64,000 bases of DNA from Streptacidiphilus albus JL83 (GCF_000744705.1 NZ_JQML01000001.1:310001-374000), one strand, 5' to 3'; shown: positions 43,844-52,767, counted from the stretch's first letter. Notes: generated by a model not told the origin, from the sequence alone. Made by a program: numbers and translations.

Positions 43844-44772
43844 CCGAGGGCTCCGTGCCGCGCGCGGCACGCAACGTACCCGCGCTCCTGCTGACACTGC
43901 GCCAGGAGGGGTTCAGCGGGCTGGTCACCGTCTCCGGCTCGCCCGGCGGCACCATCCACCTGGAGCGCGGACTGGTCACCGCGATCGACTCCCCCGGCAC
44001 TCCGAGCGCCGAGACCCTGCTGCTGCGGTCCCGACGGATCAGCGAGGCGGACTGGAGCGCCGCCGCCACGGTCGGCGCCGCCGACGGGCGGCTCGACCGG
44101 GCGCTGATCGCCGCAGGGGTCGTCAGCGCGGCCGAGCTGGAGATCGTCTGCCTGGCCGCCGCCTTCGACGGCGCCTTCGCCATGTCCCTCAGCCCGCCCG
44201 GGAGCCGGGAGGTGACGGCCTCGGCCGCGGCGCCGCAACTGCCGGTGCGTCCAGGGCTCGAACCGCAGCTGCTGTTCGACGAGACCGCGCGCAGGCGCGC
44301 GCTGCTGACCAGGCTCTGGGGACCGCCCGGCGAACTGGCCCGCACCCGGTTCCACTGCTCCCCGGAGGCCGGGGGCGGTGCGCTGCGGATGCCGCGCCGG
44401 TACCGGGACCTCCTGGCAGCCGCCACCGGCAGGAACACCCCACGGGACATCGGGTTCGGGCTGGGGCGCGGCCTGTTCGCGGTGATGCTCGACCTGGCCG
44501 GGATGGACGCCCGCCGACTGCTCGTCCCGGAGGCGGCGCGCTCCGGCGACGCGGCGCCGAGCGTCGCGCCGCGCACTCCCCCGACCGGCGCACCGGCCCC
44601 CGTCGCCGGTCCGCTGCCGCGCCGCACCCCCGGTCGGCCCGCCCCGGGCGCCCGGGCGGCGACCACGCTCCGGGGGACCACGCTCCGGGGGACACGCCCC
44701 ATCACCCTCCCGGCCGTGAACACGGCCGACGAACCACCTGTCGCACACCGCACGGAGAAGAGCCGACCATGA
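43840..44772 (+). CDS. DUF4388 (PATAN-like) domain protein
   Basis: A 310-residue protein. Residues about 12-120 read as DUF4388/PATAN: VPALLLTLRQEGFSGLVTVSG, GGTIHLERGLVTAIDSPG, LLRSRRISEADWSAA, with a second helical part RLDRALIAAGVVSAAELE. This domain is an effector-side partner in bacterial two-component and GTPase polarity signalling. Residues 150-235 may be a winged or helical domain (ETARRRALLTRLWG, GLGRGLFAVMLDLAG), and the last 75 residues are Pro/Arg/Thr-rich and disordered, with a pentapeptide repeat (TTLRG twice). Sits between two roadblock genes and overlaps both by four bases. Confidence 0.7.
   Translation: MTEGSVPRAARNVPALLLTLRQEGFSGLVTVSGSPGGTIHLERGLVTAIDSPGTPSAETLLLRSRRISEADWSAAATVGAADGRLDRALIAAGVVSAAELEIVCLAAAFDGAFAMSLSPPGSREVTASAAAPQLPVRPGLEPQLLFDETARRRALLTRLWGPPGELARTRFHCSPEAGGGALRMPRRYRDLLAAATGRNTPRDIGFGLGRGLFAVMLDLAGMDARRLLVPEAARSGDAAPSVAPRTPPTGAPAPVAGPLPRRTPGRPAPGARAATTLRGTTLRGTRPITLPAVNTADEPPVAHRTEKSRP
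44661..44690 (+). repeat. Two exact 15-bp tandem copies
   Basis: GACCACGCTCCGGGG at 44661-44675 and again at 44676-44690, inside the disordered tail of the DUF4388-like gene, keeping frame. Confidence 0.85.
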
Positions 44773-45158
44773 GCAGCCAGACGTCGTCCGCATCGCTTGT
44801 CGATGAGCTGAAGTCGCTACGCGAACGGATCATGGGCCTCTCCGAGAGCGTCATCTCCACGACCGACGGCCTCCTGGTCGCCGCCGACACGGCAACGGTC
44901 CACCCCGAGTCCGTCGCCGCCCTGTCGGCCGCCATGCTCGGCCTGGGCCAGCGCACCGCCGCCGAGGTCGGCGTCGGCGGCCTGCGGGACGTGGTCACCC
45001 GTTGCAGCGGCGGCTACGTCGTCGTCCTGGCCATCGGCGGGCAGGCCCTGCTGATGATCCTGGGCGACGAGGGACTCGACATCGCCGCCCTGCACCGCGA
45101 GTCGCCCGCCACCGTCCACCGGCTGGCGCACCTGCTGGGCATCGCCCTGCCGGCCTAG
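44769..45158 (+). CDS. Roadblock/LC7 domain protein
   Basis: A 129-residue protein: VDELKSLRERIMGLSESVISTTDGLLVAAD, AALSAAMLGLGQRTAAEV, GGYVVVLAIGGQALLMILGDEGLDIAALHRES. This is the clearest roadblock/LC7 member of the cluster, of the type found in streptomycete conservons. The start ATG 44769 overlaps the DUF4388-like stop. No GTPase, DUF742 or histidine kinase gene flanks it, unlike conservons. Confidence 0.82.
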   Translation: MSSQTSSASLVDELKSLRERIMGLSESVISTTDGLLVAADTATVHPESVAALSAAMLGLGQRTAAEVGVGGLRDVVTRCSGGYVVVLAIGGQALLMILGDEGLDIAALHRESPATVHRLAHLLGIALPA

Positions 45159-45181
45159 GGGTGTCGGCGGCGCAGCGGCGA

Positions 45182-45649
45182 TCATGCGCCGTTGCGCTCC
45201 TGCCAGAACCGGTAGACCTCGACCGCGTCCGCCCGGGCCCGGTGCCGCATCGGCAGTCGGCGCTCGTCCCAGTTCTTGGCGAACTCGCCGTAGAAGGTGT
45301 CCAGTTCGAAGTACTTGCGGTCGTCCACGTAGTACGGCTCGTAGGCGTCGCGGGTGGTGAGGAAGACGACCTCGTCCGGGGAGCAGTAGTACAGCGAGCC
45401 CAGGCACATGGGACAGGGGTGGGCCAGCACGTGGATGGTGGTGCCGGTCAGGTGCTCGGTGCCCAGCTTCACGCAGGCCTCGCGGATCGCGAGGATCTCG
45501 GCGTGGGCGGTCGGGTCGCCGGTCTGGGCGACCAGGTTCGGGCTCTCCGCGAGGATCCCGCCGTCCTTGACGATGACGGTCGCGAACGGTCGGCCGCCCT
45601 CGGCGACGTTCTGGCGGGCGAGGTCGATGGTGCGCTGCGCGAAGTCCAT
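45182..45649 (-). CDS. Nucleoside/guanine-cytosine deaminase family protein
   Basis: A 155-residue zinc deaminase with HAE at 49-51 and PCPMC at 78-82 (ligands His49, Cys79, Cys82; proton shuttle Glu51). The C-terminal half (YVDDRKYFELDTFYGEFAKNWDERRLPM) differs from TadA and fits the guanine/cytosine-type deaminases of streptomycetes. The product base is not certain. It is last in the cyanate operon, 113 bases beyond cynS, and could release ammonia from a base; relation to cyanate is inferred from position. Confidence 0.8.
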   Translation of the reverse strand: MDFAQRTIDLARQNVAEGGRPFATVIVKDGGILAESPNLVAQTGDPTAHAEILAIREACVKLGTEHLTGTTIHVLAHPCPMCLGSLYYCSPDEVVFLTTRDAYEPYYVDDRKYFELDTFYGEFAKNWDERRLPMRHRARADAVEVYRFWQERNGA

Positions 45650-45762
45650 GGCGGGGGTCCCTTGCTGGAGAGGTGCTGGAGACGTGCTGGAGAAGTGCCG
45701 AGGCGGTGCGGGCGGGCGCGGGGCCGGGCCCCGCGCACCGCCGCCGATCGATCAGGGGTGGG

Positions 45763-46233
45763 TCAGAACGGCTTGGTCGGCAGGTACTTGCCGTCCAGGG
45801 TGATGACCGCGCGCTCGCCGCCCTCGGGGTCGGCGACCTTCTTCACGTCGAGCTTGAAGTTGATCGCGGAGATGATGCCGTCGCCGAACTCCTCGTGGAC
45901 CAGGGCCTTGAGGGTGGTGCCGTAGACCTGGACCATCTCGTAGAAGCGGTAGATGGTCGGGTCGGTGGGGATCCCGCCGGGGATCGAGCCACGGACCGGG
46001 ATGGTCTGCAGCAGCACCGCGTCGTCGCCGTCCAGGCCCAGCAGCTCGCTGACGGCCTCGGCCGAGGCCTTGGGCAGCGGGTGCTGGCCGAGCACGGCGG
46101 CGGTGACGAAGGCGACCGACAGGCCGCCGGCCTCGGCGATCTCCCGCCAGGACAGGTCCTTGCGGACCTTTGCCTCGACCGCCCTGACGGCCAGGGCCTC
46201 GCGGGCGGTGTTGTCGAACTGGGCGTGCACCAT
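45763..46233 (-). CDS. cynS: Cyanate hydratase (cyanase)
   Basis: A 156-residue protein, exactly the usual length. The catalytic residues Arg96, Glu99 and Ser122 fall at the same numbers as in the E. coli enzyme ([20 protein letters not shown]). An N-terminal helical HTH-like domain (about 10-75) precedes the decamer-forming catalytic domain. Converts cyanate and bicarbonate to ammonia and carbon dioxide in the cytoplasm. Follows cynT with a 119-base gap and is divergent, with it, from the cynR-like regulator. Confidence 0.95.
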   Translation of the reverse strand: MVHAQFDNTAREALAVRAVEAKVRKDLSWREIAEAGGLSVAFVTAAVLGQHPLPKASAEAVSELLGLDGDDAVLLQTIPVRGSIPGGIPTDPTIYRFYEMVQVYGTTLKALVHEEFGDGIISAINFKLDVKKVADPEGGERAVITLDGKYLPTKPF

Positions 46234-46352
46234 GAGGTGGTGTCCTTTCGCAGAGTGCCGGTCCGAGGGCCGGAGCGGCGGGAATCGGGCGTCCCGGGAC
46301 GGGTGTCCCGCGACGGGTGGTCCGGGATCGGGCGTGGGCGCCGAGCCTGGGG

Positions 46353-46940
46353 TCAGGCTGCCAGAGCCGGGGCGCCGGAGGCGGCAAGGTCGACGACCGC
46401 GCCGGTGGGGATGGAGTAGACCCAGCCGTGCAGGGTGACCCTGCCATCGGCCAGTGCGCGGGCCACCGAGGGGTGGGTGGCCAGATTGGCCAGCTGCGCG
46501 AGGACGTTGCCCCGCACCAGTGCGTCCACCCCGGTGCCGGCGGCGCGGGCCACGGAGGCGTCCGCGTGGCGCAGCCAGTCGGCGACGGTCGGCACGGCGC
46601 TCAGGTCGTGCCCCTCGGCCAGGGCGGTCATCGCCCCGCAGGCCGAGTGGCCGCAGACGACCACGTCGGTGACGCCGAGGACGGCGACCGCGTACTCGAC
46701 GCTGGCCGCCACCCCGTCGGCGCCGGGGGTGTAGGCCGGGACGAGGTTGCCGGCGGTGCGGATGACGAACAGCTCGCCCGGCTCGCTGCCGGTGATCAGC
46801 TCCGGCACCACGCGGGCGTCCGAGCAGCTGATGAACAGCGTCGTCGGCGTGTGGTCGGTCGCCAGGCGGGCGAAGAGCTCCGCCTTGGCCGGGAAGACGT
46901 CTCGACGGAAACGCGCGACGCCTTCGGAGAGGTTCTGCAC
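46353..46940 (-). CDS. cynT: Beta-class carbonic anhydrase
   Basis: About 195 residues. Zinc ligands Cys39, His98 and Cys101 with the Asp41-Arg43 dyad (SCSDAR, CGHSACG). In cyanate operons this enzyme returns the CO2 made by cyanase to bicarbonate and stops bicarbonate loss. GTG 46940 is chosen for AAGGGAG upstream and because family members begin near QNLxEGVARFR; ATG 46991 would extend by 17 residues. Divergent to the LysR gene. Confidence 0.9.
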   Translation of the reverse strand: MQNLSEGVARFRRDVFPAKAELFARLATDHTPTTLFISCSDARVVPELITGSEPGELFVIRTAGNLVPAYTPGADGVAASVEYAVAVLGVTDVVVCGHSACGAMTALAEGHDLSAVPTVADWLRHADASVARAAGTGVDALVRGNVLAQLANLATHPSVARALADGRVTLHGWVYSIPTGAVVDLAASGAPALAA

Positions 46941-46991
46941 GGTCACTCCCTTCGGTGGCTGCCGGTCCTTGGGGCCGACCAGATCCACCAT

Positions 46992-47063
46992 GCATGACCT
47001 GTGGCTATAGTGTCCAAGACCTGTTGTCGATGGTTGCCAGTGATGTCATCTATGGTTGGTCCC
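46992..47063. promoter_or_regulatory. Divergent cynR-cynT control region
   Basis: The gap between the carbonic anhydrase and LysR starts is locally AT-richer and holds CTATAGTG and GATG-T-CATC (inverted repeat) about 35 bases apart. LysR regulators bind such paired sites; no exact operator is assigned. Confidence 0.35.
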
Positions 47064-47960
47064 ATGGCCCTGGAACTGCGTCATCTGCGCTATCTGCTCG
47101 CCGTCGCCGAACACGGCAATTTCACCCGCGCCGCCCAGGAGCTGCGGATCTCCCAGCCCACCCTGTCCCAGCAGATCAAGCAGTTGGAGCGGACCGTCGG
47201 CGTCCAGCTCCTGGACCGGACCGGCCGCTCCGTCCGCCCCACCGACGCCGGCACCGCCTACCTCCACCACGCCCGGCGGGCCATCCGCGACCTCGCGGCC
47301 GCCGACCGTGCCGTCCACGACCTCCAGGACCTCTCCCACGGCCACCTGCGCCTGGCGTTCACCCCGACGTTCACCGCGTACCTGATCGGCCCGCTCGCCG
47401 CCGAGCTCCACGCCCGCCACCCCGGCATCACCCTGGACGCCAGGGAGCTGAACCAGGACCGGATGGAGTCGGCGCTACTGGCCGACGAGCTCGACCTCGG
47501 CATCGCCTTCCGCGGTCCCCACCTGCCCGGCATCACCGGGACCGACCTGTTCACCGAGACCCTCGGCCTCGTCGTCGGCCCCCGCCACCCCCGGGCCGGC
47601 CGCAGCGAACCGCTCCCGGTGACCGACCTCGACGGTCAGCCCCTCGCACTGCTCAGCGGCGACTTCGCCACCCGCGGCCACATCGACGCCCACTTCGCCC
47701 GCCACCGCACGACGCCGACCGTCGCGGTGGAGGCCAACTCCATCACCGCCCTGACCGAGATCGTCCGGCGCACCCCGCTGGCCACGGTCCTCCCGGACGC
47801 CATCACCCACGACCAGCCGCAGCTCCACCCCGTCCCGCTGACCCCCGCCCTGCCCTCCCGCACGGTCACCCTGCTCCGCCGCGAAGCCGCCTACCGGAGC
47901 GCTGCGGCAAGGGCGTTCACCAGCCTCACCCGTGACTGCGCCCGGGCACTGGCGCGCTGA
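47064..47960 (+). CDS. cynR: LysR family regulator of cyanate genes (CynR-like)
   Basis: A 298-residue LysR regulator: HTH at about 1-60 (LRHLRYLLAVAEHGNFTRAAQELRISQPTLSQQIKQLE), inducer domain from 90. From memory it is close to E. coli CynR over its whole length (FTPTFTAYLIGPL, DELDLGIAFR, LALLSGDFATRGHID, VEANSITALTEIVRRTPLATVLPDAI). It should switch on cynT-cynS when cyanate is present. ATG 47064 used; ATG 47052 is possible. Ends 55 bases from the convergent ferredoxin gene. Confidence 0.9.
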   Translation: MALELRHLRYLLAVAEHGNFTRAAQELRISQPTLSQQIKQLERTVGVQLLDRTGRSVRPTDAGTAYLHHARRAIRDLAAADRAVHDLQDLSHGHLRLAFTPTFTAYLIGPLAAELHARHPGITLDARELNQDRMESALLADELDLGIAFRGPHLPGITGTDLFTETLGLVVGPRHPRAGRSEPLPVTDLDGQPLALLSGDFATRGHIDAHFARHRTTPTVAVEANSITALTEIVRRTPLATVLPDAITHDQPQLHPVPLTPALPSRTVTLLRREAAYRSAAARAFTSLTRDCARALAR

Positions 47961-47961
47961 C

Positions 47962-47997
47962 GGCCCGGCAACCGCCGCGGGCGGCGGCAGCCGGGCC
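47962..47997. terminator. Bidirectional terminator between cynR and ferredoxin
   Basis: GGCCCGGC/GCCGGGCC outer and CCGCCG/CGGCGG inner stems around CGGG, with two small bulges, immediately after the cynR stop and 19 bases from the ferredoxin stop. Confidence 0.7.
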
Positions 47998-48015
47998 GGG
48001 GGCCGACCGGACTGG

Positions 48016-48210
48016 TCAGTCGGTGAGTTGGATCGCGAGGGCCGGACAGACCATCGCGGAGCGGCGCACGTCCTGGTCGAGGTCGCGCGGGGGCTCCGGG
48101 TCCAGCAGCACCACGATCCCGTCCTCGTCGCGCTGGTCGAAGACGTCGGGCGCGGCCAGGACGCACTGGCCCGAACCGACGCACTTGTCCTGGTCGATGG
48201 TCACTCGCAT
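48016..48210 (-). CDS. [3Fe-4S] ferredoxin, P450 partner
   Basis: A 64-residue ferredoxin with CVGSGQC (Cys10, Cys16) and a final Cys55 (MVCPALAI). The missing middle Cys of the cluster loop identifies a 3Fe-4S type, the standard electron donor to streptomycete P450s. ATG 48210 has AGGAG ahead. Last gene of the reductase-P450-ferredoxin set. Confidence 0.9.
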   Translation of the reverse strand: MRVTIDQDKCVGSGQCVLAAPDVFDQRDEDGIVVLLDPEPPRDLDQDVRRSAMVCPALAIQLTD

Positions 48211-48274
48211 GGGCGTTCTCCTCACTTGTGCCGGGTGGTTGTCGAGCGTGGCTGGTGCGGCGGCGCCGGTCGGA

Positions 48275-49459
48275 TCACCAGGTGACGGGCAACTCGTAGA
48301 CGCCGTAGACGAGTCCGTCGTGCTTGAAGCGCACCTGGTCGAGGTCGGTGGCCAGCCGGAGGCCGGGGATCCGGCGGTGGAGCGTGCTGAGGACCACCTG
48401 GAGCTCGACCCGCGCGAGCGGCTGGCCCAGGCACTGGTGGGGGCCGAAGCCGAAGGCCACGTGGTGCCGGGCCTCGCGGGTGATGTCCAGGCGGTCGGGG
48501 TCGGGGAAGGCCTCCCCGTCGCGGTTGCCGACGTCGTTCGCCAGGATGATGCCCTCGCCGGCCCGGATGGTCCGGCCGCCGACGAGGATGTCCTCCGCCG
48601 CGACCCGGCGGCGTCCGGAGTGGGTGATGGTGAGGTAGCGCAGGAGCTCCTCGACCGCCCCGGCCACCAGGCGCGGGTCGTCGGTCGTCCGCAACTCCGC
48701 CAGCTGCTCCGGGTGCTGGAGCAGCGCGGCGGTCCCGAGCGCGATCATGTTGGCGGTGGTCTCGTGGCCGGCGATGAGCAGCAGCACACTGGTGACCGCC
48801 AGGTCGTGCCGGGTCAGCGCACCGGTGGCGACCTGCTCCAGGGCGAGCCTGGACAGCAGGTCGTCGGCCGATTCGGCGAGCTTCCGCGCGATCAGCTCGT
48901 CCAGGTAGTCCGCCAGGGCGAGTTGCGCCTGCACCGAGGCCTCGGGGCTCTGGTCACGGTTGACCAGGACGCTGCTGTGCCGCTGGAAGAACGCGTGGTC
49001 CTCGTAGGGCACGCCGAGCAGTTCGCAGATCACCATGGACGGCACCGGCAGCGCGAAGGCCTGGACCAGGTCCACCGGCCGGGGCCCCGCCAGCATGGCG
49101 TCGACCAGGTCGTCGACGATCCGCTGGATCGCCGGGCGCATCGCCTCCACCCGCTTGATGGCGAAGGGACCGGTCACCATCCGGCGCAGCCTGGCGTGTT
49201 CGGGGTCGTCCATGCTGATGAAGGTCCTGGCCTGCTCGCGCCGGGCGCGGGTGGCCTCGGTGGGGTGGGGGTAGGCGGCCAGTCCGGTGTCGGCGCTCAC
49301 CCGGGGGTCGACCAGCAGGGCGCGCTGGTCGTCGTAGCCGGTGATCAGCCAGGGGGTGCTGCCGTCCCAGAGCCGCACCCGCGTCGGCGGCTCCTGCCGG
49401 TCGCGCAGCCGGCGCAGCTCCGGCGGCGGGTCGAAGGGGCAGCGGGCGTCGCGCGCCAT
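48275..49459 (-). CDS. Cytochrome P450
   Basis: A P450 of at least 394 residues: I-helix AGHETTANMI, K-helix EELLR, heme loop FGFGPHQCLGQPLARVE with the Cys thiolate. Class I bacterial type, soluble, probably CYP105/107-like. ATG 49459 (MARDARCPFDPP) lacks a ribosome site. Upstream, ATG 49530 with GGACAGGAC encodes MTETSTQIDPDTTAP in another frame; the two would join at the C5G4 run near 49490, so the true N-terminus may be 20-odd residues longer with a one-base indel here. Substrate unknown. Confidence 0.82.
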   Translation of the reverse strand: MARDARCPFDPPPELRRLRDRQEPPTRVRLWDGSTPWLITGYDDQRALLVDPRVSADTGLAAYPHPTEATRARREQARTFISMDDPEHARLRRMVTGPFAIKRVEAMRPAIQRIVDDLVDAMLAGPRPVDLVQAFALPVPSMVICELLGVPYEDHAFFQRHSSVLVNRDQSPEASVQAQLALADYLDELIARKLAESADDLLSRLALEQVATGALTRHDLAVTSVLLLIAGHETTANMIALGTAALLQHPEQLAELRTTDDPRLVAGAVEELLRYLTITHSGRRRVAAEDILVGGRTIRAGEGIILANDVGNRDGEAFPDPDRLDITREARHHVAFGFGPHQCLGQPLARVELQVVLSTLHRRIPGLRLATDLDQVRFKHDGLVYGVYELPVTW

Positions 49460-49588
49460 GGGGTAGGCCGGCGGGGTGGCGCCCCGGGGGCCGTGGTGTC
49501 CGGGTCGATCTGGGTGGAGGTCTCGGTCATCGTCCTGTCCTGTCCCGTCTCGTCTGCTTCGGTGGGGTACGGCTCTCGGGTGCACGGC

Positions 49589-50884
49589 CTACGGCTGCGC
49601 GGCGGCGCCGGGCTCGCCGGCATCGGGCTCGCCGGCATCGGGGCCACCGGCATCGGGCCCGCCGGCGCCGACGGCCTCGTCCCAGGGGGCCCGCCGGGCC
49701 ACCAGCGCGCGGTGGTTCCGGGTCTGTCTGGGCAGGTTGACGCCGATGACGCCGCCCACCCGGCCGTCCGCCCGGCACAGGGCGACCAACCGGCCCGCCT
49801 CGGTACTGCCTTCGACCACGCGGACCTCGTCCGCGCCCCTGGTCCGGCCGTAGATCTGGACCCGCAGGCCGTACAGGTCGGACCAGACGTACGGGACGGG
49901 GTCGAAGACCTCGGCGCCGCCGGGCGGGGCGAGGATGTTGCGCGCGACCGCGAGCCCCTGCTCGGCGGCGTTGGTGCGGTGCTCGATCCGGGTCGGCAGT
50001 CCCGTGCGCGGGTGGGTCCAGCGGGCCACGTCACCGGCGGCCCACACCCCCGGTCCGGCGCACAGGGTGGCGTCGCAGCGCACGCCGTCGTCGACGGTGA
50101 GGCCGCTGCCGACCAGCCAGTCCACGGCCGGGCCGGCGCCGACGGCGAGCAGCACCGTGTCCGCGGGCAGCGAGGTGCCGTCCTGGAGCTCCACCCCGCA
50201 GGTCCGCCCCTCCTCGACCAGGACCCGGCGGGCCCGGACCCCGGTGTGCAGCCGCACGCCGTGCTCGCGGTGCGTGCGGGCCAGGAAGGCGCCGATCTCC
50301 TCGCCGACGGCATCGGACAGGGGGATCCGGGTGGCCGAGACCAGGGCCACGTCGACGCCCAGCCCGGCGGCGACCGCGGCGACCTCGTTGCCGATGAAGC
50401 CGGAGCCGACGATCACCAGCCGGCGGGTCCGCCGCAGTGTTCGCCGCAGGGCGAGGGCGTCGCCGAGGGTGCGCAGGGTGTGGGTCCCCGGTGCCGGGGC
50501 GGCTCCGGGGGACGTCCCCGGGAGCAGCCGCGGGGTCGATCCGGTGGCGATCACCAGGGCGCGGTAGCGCAGCCGTTCGCCGGTGGCCAGCCGCACCTCA
50601 CGACGGCCGGTGTGCAGCGCGGTCGCCGGCCGGCCGAGCCTGAGGTCCAGCTCCAGGGCGGCCAGCGCCGCGCGGCTCCGCAGCTCCAACCGGTCGGGCT
50701 CCCAGTCCCCCTGGAGCAGTTGCTTGGACAGCGGGGGTCGGTCGTACGGAAGCTGGTCCTCGGCTCCCACCAGGGTCAGCGGTCCGTCGAAGCCGTGCGC
50801 GCGCAGCCCCTCCGCCGCACTCAGACCGGCCGCTGACGCGCCGACGACCACGATGCGGTCGGGTAAGTCGGACACCGGGCCCAT
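49589..50884 (-). CDS. FAD-dependent ferredoxin reductase
   Basis: A 431-residue pyridine-nucleotide oxidoreductase: FAD loop VVVGASAAGLSAA (12-24), NAD loop RLVIVGSGFIGNEVAA, FAD-contacting GVWAAGDVARW, and a C-terminal reductase domain. Transfers electrons from NAD(P)H to the ferredoxin that feeds the P450. The last 25 residues are repeats of (E/G)PDAG, written in DNA as 15-bp units. ATG 50884 has GGAGGGAG ahead. It heads the operon. Confidence 0.88.
   Translation of the reverse strand: MGPVSDLPDRIVVVGASAAGLSAAEGLRAHGFDGPLTLVGAEDQLPYDRPPLSKQLLQGDWEPDRLELRSRAALAALELDLRLGRPATALHTGRREVRLATGERLRYRALVIATGSTPRLLPGTSPGAAPAPGTHTLRTLGDALALRRTLRRTRRLVIVGSGFIGNEVAAVAAGLGVDVALVSATRIPLSDAVGEEIGAFLARTHREHGVRLHTGVRARRVLVEEGRTCGVELQDGTSLPADTVLLAVGAGPAVDWLVGSGLTVDDGVRCDATLCAGPGVWAAGDVARWTHPRTGLPTRIEHRTNAAEQGLAVARNILAPPGGAEVFDPVPYVWSDLYGLRVQIYGRTRGADEVRVVEGSTEAGRLVALCRADGRVGGVIGVNLPRQTRNHRALVARRAPWDEAVGAGGPDAGGPDAGEPDAGEPGAAAQP
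49610..49669 (-). repeat. Four 15-bp tandem units encoding (E/G)PDAG
   Basis: Units at 49610-49624, 49625-49639 (identical to the first), 49640-49654 and 49655-49669 (diverged) form the C-terminal tail of the ferredoxin reductase. Confidence 0.8.
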
Positions 50885-51160
50885 CCATCTCTCCCTCCGA
50901 GCGGGCTCGCCGAGCAGTCGGCGGCAACCGGCATGACAGAGTCGGCATTTGGTTGGCAAAGCCATCCAAAGGCCTGGCGCCACCCTACTCCTCGAAACCG
51001 GCTGTGCACATACCGCCCCTCCCGCCGGAAGCAGGCCCTCCGCCCCATGGTTCACCTGCATCCATCTTTAACGTCTACGGGCAGAACCCTTGACGGAACG
51101 GACAACAGACTCTTAAATCTGCATTTAACACTAACAGCAGGCCCGATCCAGGGAGCGCCC

Positions 51161-52696
51161 GTGAGCACGAACCCGCCCGCCGTCGACGACAGGGCGAGAC
51201 CAACCGGCCCGCCCCCTGCCCTCGCCTCCGGAGCCGTCTCCGCCACGGTCGGCAAGGGGCTGCGTCCCGACTCCGTCGGGCTGTTCACGATGATCTCCCT
51301 GGGACTGGCCTCCGTGGCTCCCGCCTACAGCCTCACCGTCACCCTCGGCCTGGTGGTCGCGATCGTCGGAGTGCAGGCGCCCGCCGCGCTCCTGGTCGGT
51401 TTCGTCCCGATCCTGTGCACCTCCTTCGCCTATCGCGAGCAGAACCGGGTGATGCCCGACTGCGGCACCAACTTCGTCTGGATCACCCGGTCCTTCGGTC
51501 CCTGGGCCGGCTGGCTGGCCGGGAACTGGGTGCCCCAGATCGCCACGGCGATCGCCATGACCGCGCTCGGCAGCATCGGCGCCACCAATCTGCTCAGCCT
51601 GGTCGGCCTCGACGCCTGGGCCGGGCAGACGCTGCCGACGACACTGGTGGCGGTCGGACTGATCGCCCTGGTCACCGCGGTCTCCTACCGCGGGGTACAG
51701 CTGTCCGCCCGGGTGCAGAACGCCATGCTGGTGGTCCAACTGGTCGCGCTGCTCGGCTTCGCAGCCATCGCCCTGGGCCGCGGCCACGCCGCGACACCGT
51801 CCCTGAGCTGGCTCGACCCCCTGGCGATCCACAGCGCGAAGGGGTTCACCGAGGCCGTCCTGCTGTGCCTCTTCATCTACTGGGGCTGGGACGCCGCCCT
51901 GGCCGTGAACGAGGAGGCCAAGGACCGCAGCCGCACCCCCGGCCGCGCCGCGGTGCTCTCCACCCTGATCCTGCTGGGCACCTACGTCTTCACCGCGGTC
52001 GCCGCGATCAGCTTCGCCGGCGCCGGCACCACCGGTGCGGGGCTGGCCGACCCGAGCAACTCGGCGGACGTCCTCACCGCCCTGGCCGGCCCGGTCCTCG
52101 GCAGCGCCGCCGCCAAGCTCGTCACCTTCGCCATCTGCATCTCCACCGTCAGTGCCCTGCTCACCTGCGTGGTGTCCACCGCCCGGCCCAACGTCTCGGT
52201 CTCCGCCCACGGCGCGCAGCCGGCGGTCTTCGGCCGGATCCATCCCCGGTACCAGACCCCGACCTTCGCCACCGTCTTCTCCGGCGCCTCGGCGTCAGTG
52301 CTCCTGGTCGTCCTCACCTTCGCCTCCTCCCGGTTCCTCGGCGACGCGATCCTGTCCACCAGCCTGCTGATCGCGTTCTACTACGGCACCACCGCCCTGT
52401 CCTGCACCTGGCACTTCCGCCACGAGCTGCGCAACTCAGTACGCGACCTGCTGGTCAAGGGGGTCCTGCCGGCCGCCGGCGGCATCATGATGCTCGCGGC
52501 CTTCGGCTACAGCGCCTACCAGACCGTCGCCCCCGACTACGGCAGCACCTCGATCGACGGCGTCGGCGGCGTGTTCCTGCTCGGCATCGGCTCCATCGTG
52601 CTGGGCCTGGCCGTCATCGCGGTGCTGCGGCTCCGCTACCCGGACTTCTTCCGCCACGGCCGCAGCACCATCACCGACTTCGTCGTCGAGGACTGA
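51161..52696 (+). CDS. APC family amino acid permease
   Basis: A 511-residue membrane protein with about 12 helices. The family hallmark near helix 1 is FTMISLGLASVAPAYSLTVTLG, and helix 6 region IYWGWDAALAVNEEAKDRSRTPG is typical. Imports an amino acid or amine. GTG 51161 is preceded by GGGAGCG. It is followed, 71 bases later, by a nitrilase-fold hydrolase, a pairing seen for uptake and breakdown of amides or amine derivatives; substrate not known. Confidence 0.88.
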   Translation: MSTNPPAVDDRARPTGPPPALASGAVSATVGKGLRPDSVGLFTMISLGLASVAPAYSLTVTLGLVVAIVGVQAPAALLVGFVPILCTSFAYREQNRVMPDCGTNFVWITRSFGPWAGWLAGNWVPQIATAIAMTALGSIGATNLLSLVGLDAWAGQTLPTTLVAVGLIALVTAVSYRGVQLSARVQNAMLVVQLVALLGFAAIALGRGHAATPSLSWLDPLAIHSAKGFTEAVLLCLFIYWGWDAALAVNEEAKDRSRTPGRAAVLSTLILLGTYVFTAVAAISFAGAGTTGAGLADPSNSADVLTALAGPVLGSAAAKLVTFAICISTVSALLTCVVSTARPNVSVSAHGAQPAVFGRIHPRYQTPTFATVFSGASASVLLVVLTFASSRFLGDAILSTSLLIAFYYGTTALSCTWHFRHELRNSVRDLLVKGVLPAAGGIMMLAAFGYSAYQTVAPDYGSTSIDGVGGVFLLGIGSIVLGLAVIAVLRLRYPDFFRHGRSTITDFVVED

Positions 52697-52767
52697 CACA
52701 CCGAACACCGCAGCGCCGCAATACCGCAGCACCGCAGACCGATCGAACAGAGAGACCGAGCAACCGT

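Noticed and set aside
49610-49669. 15-bp tandem units considered as CRISPR-like or origin iterons
   Set aside because: In frame within the reductase tail, no spacers and too few copies.
48023-50836. Open frame of 937 codons on the plus strand over the P450 and reductase genes
   Set aside because: Antisense shadow; both minus-strand genes have complete motifs.
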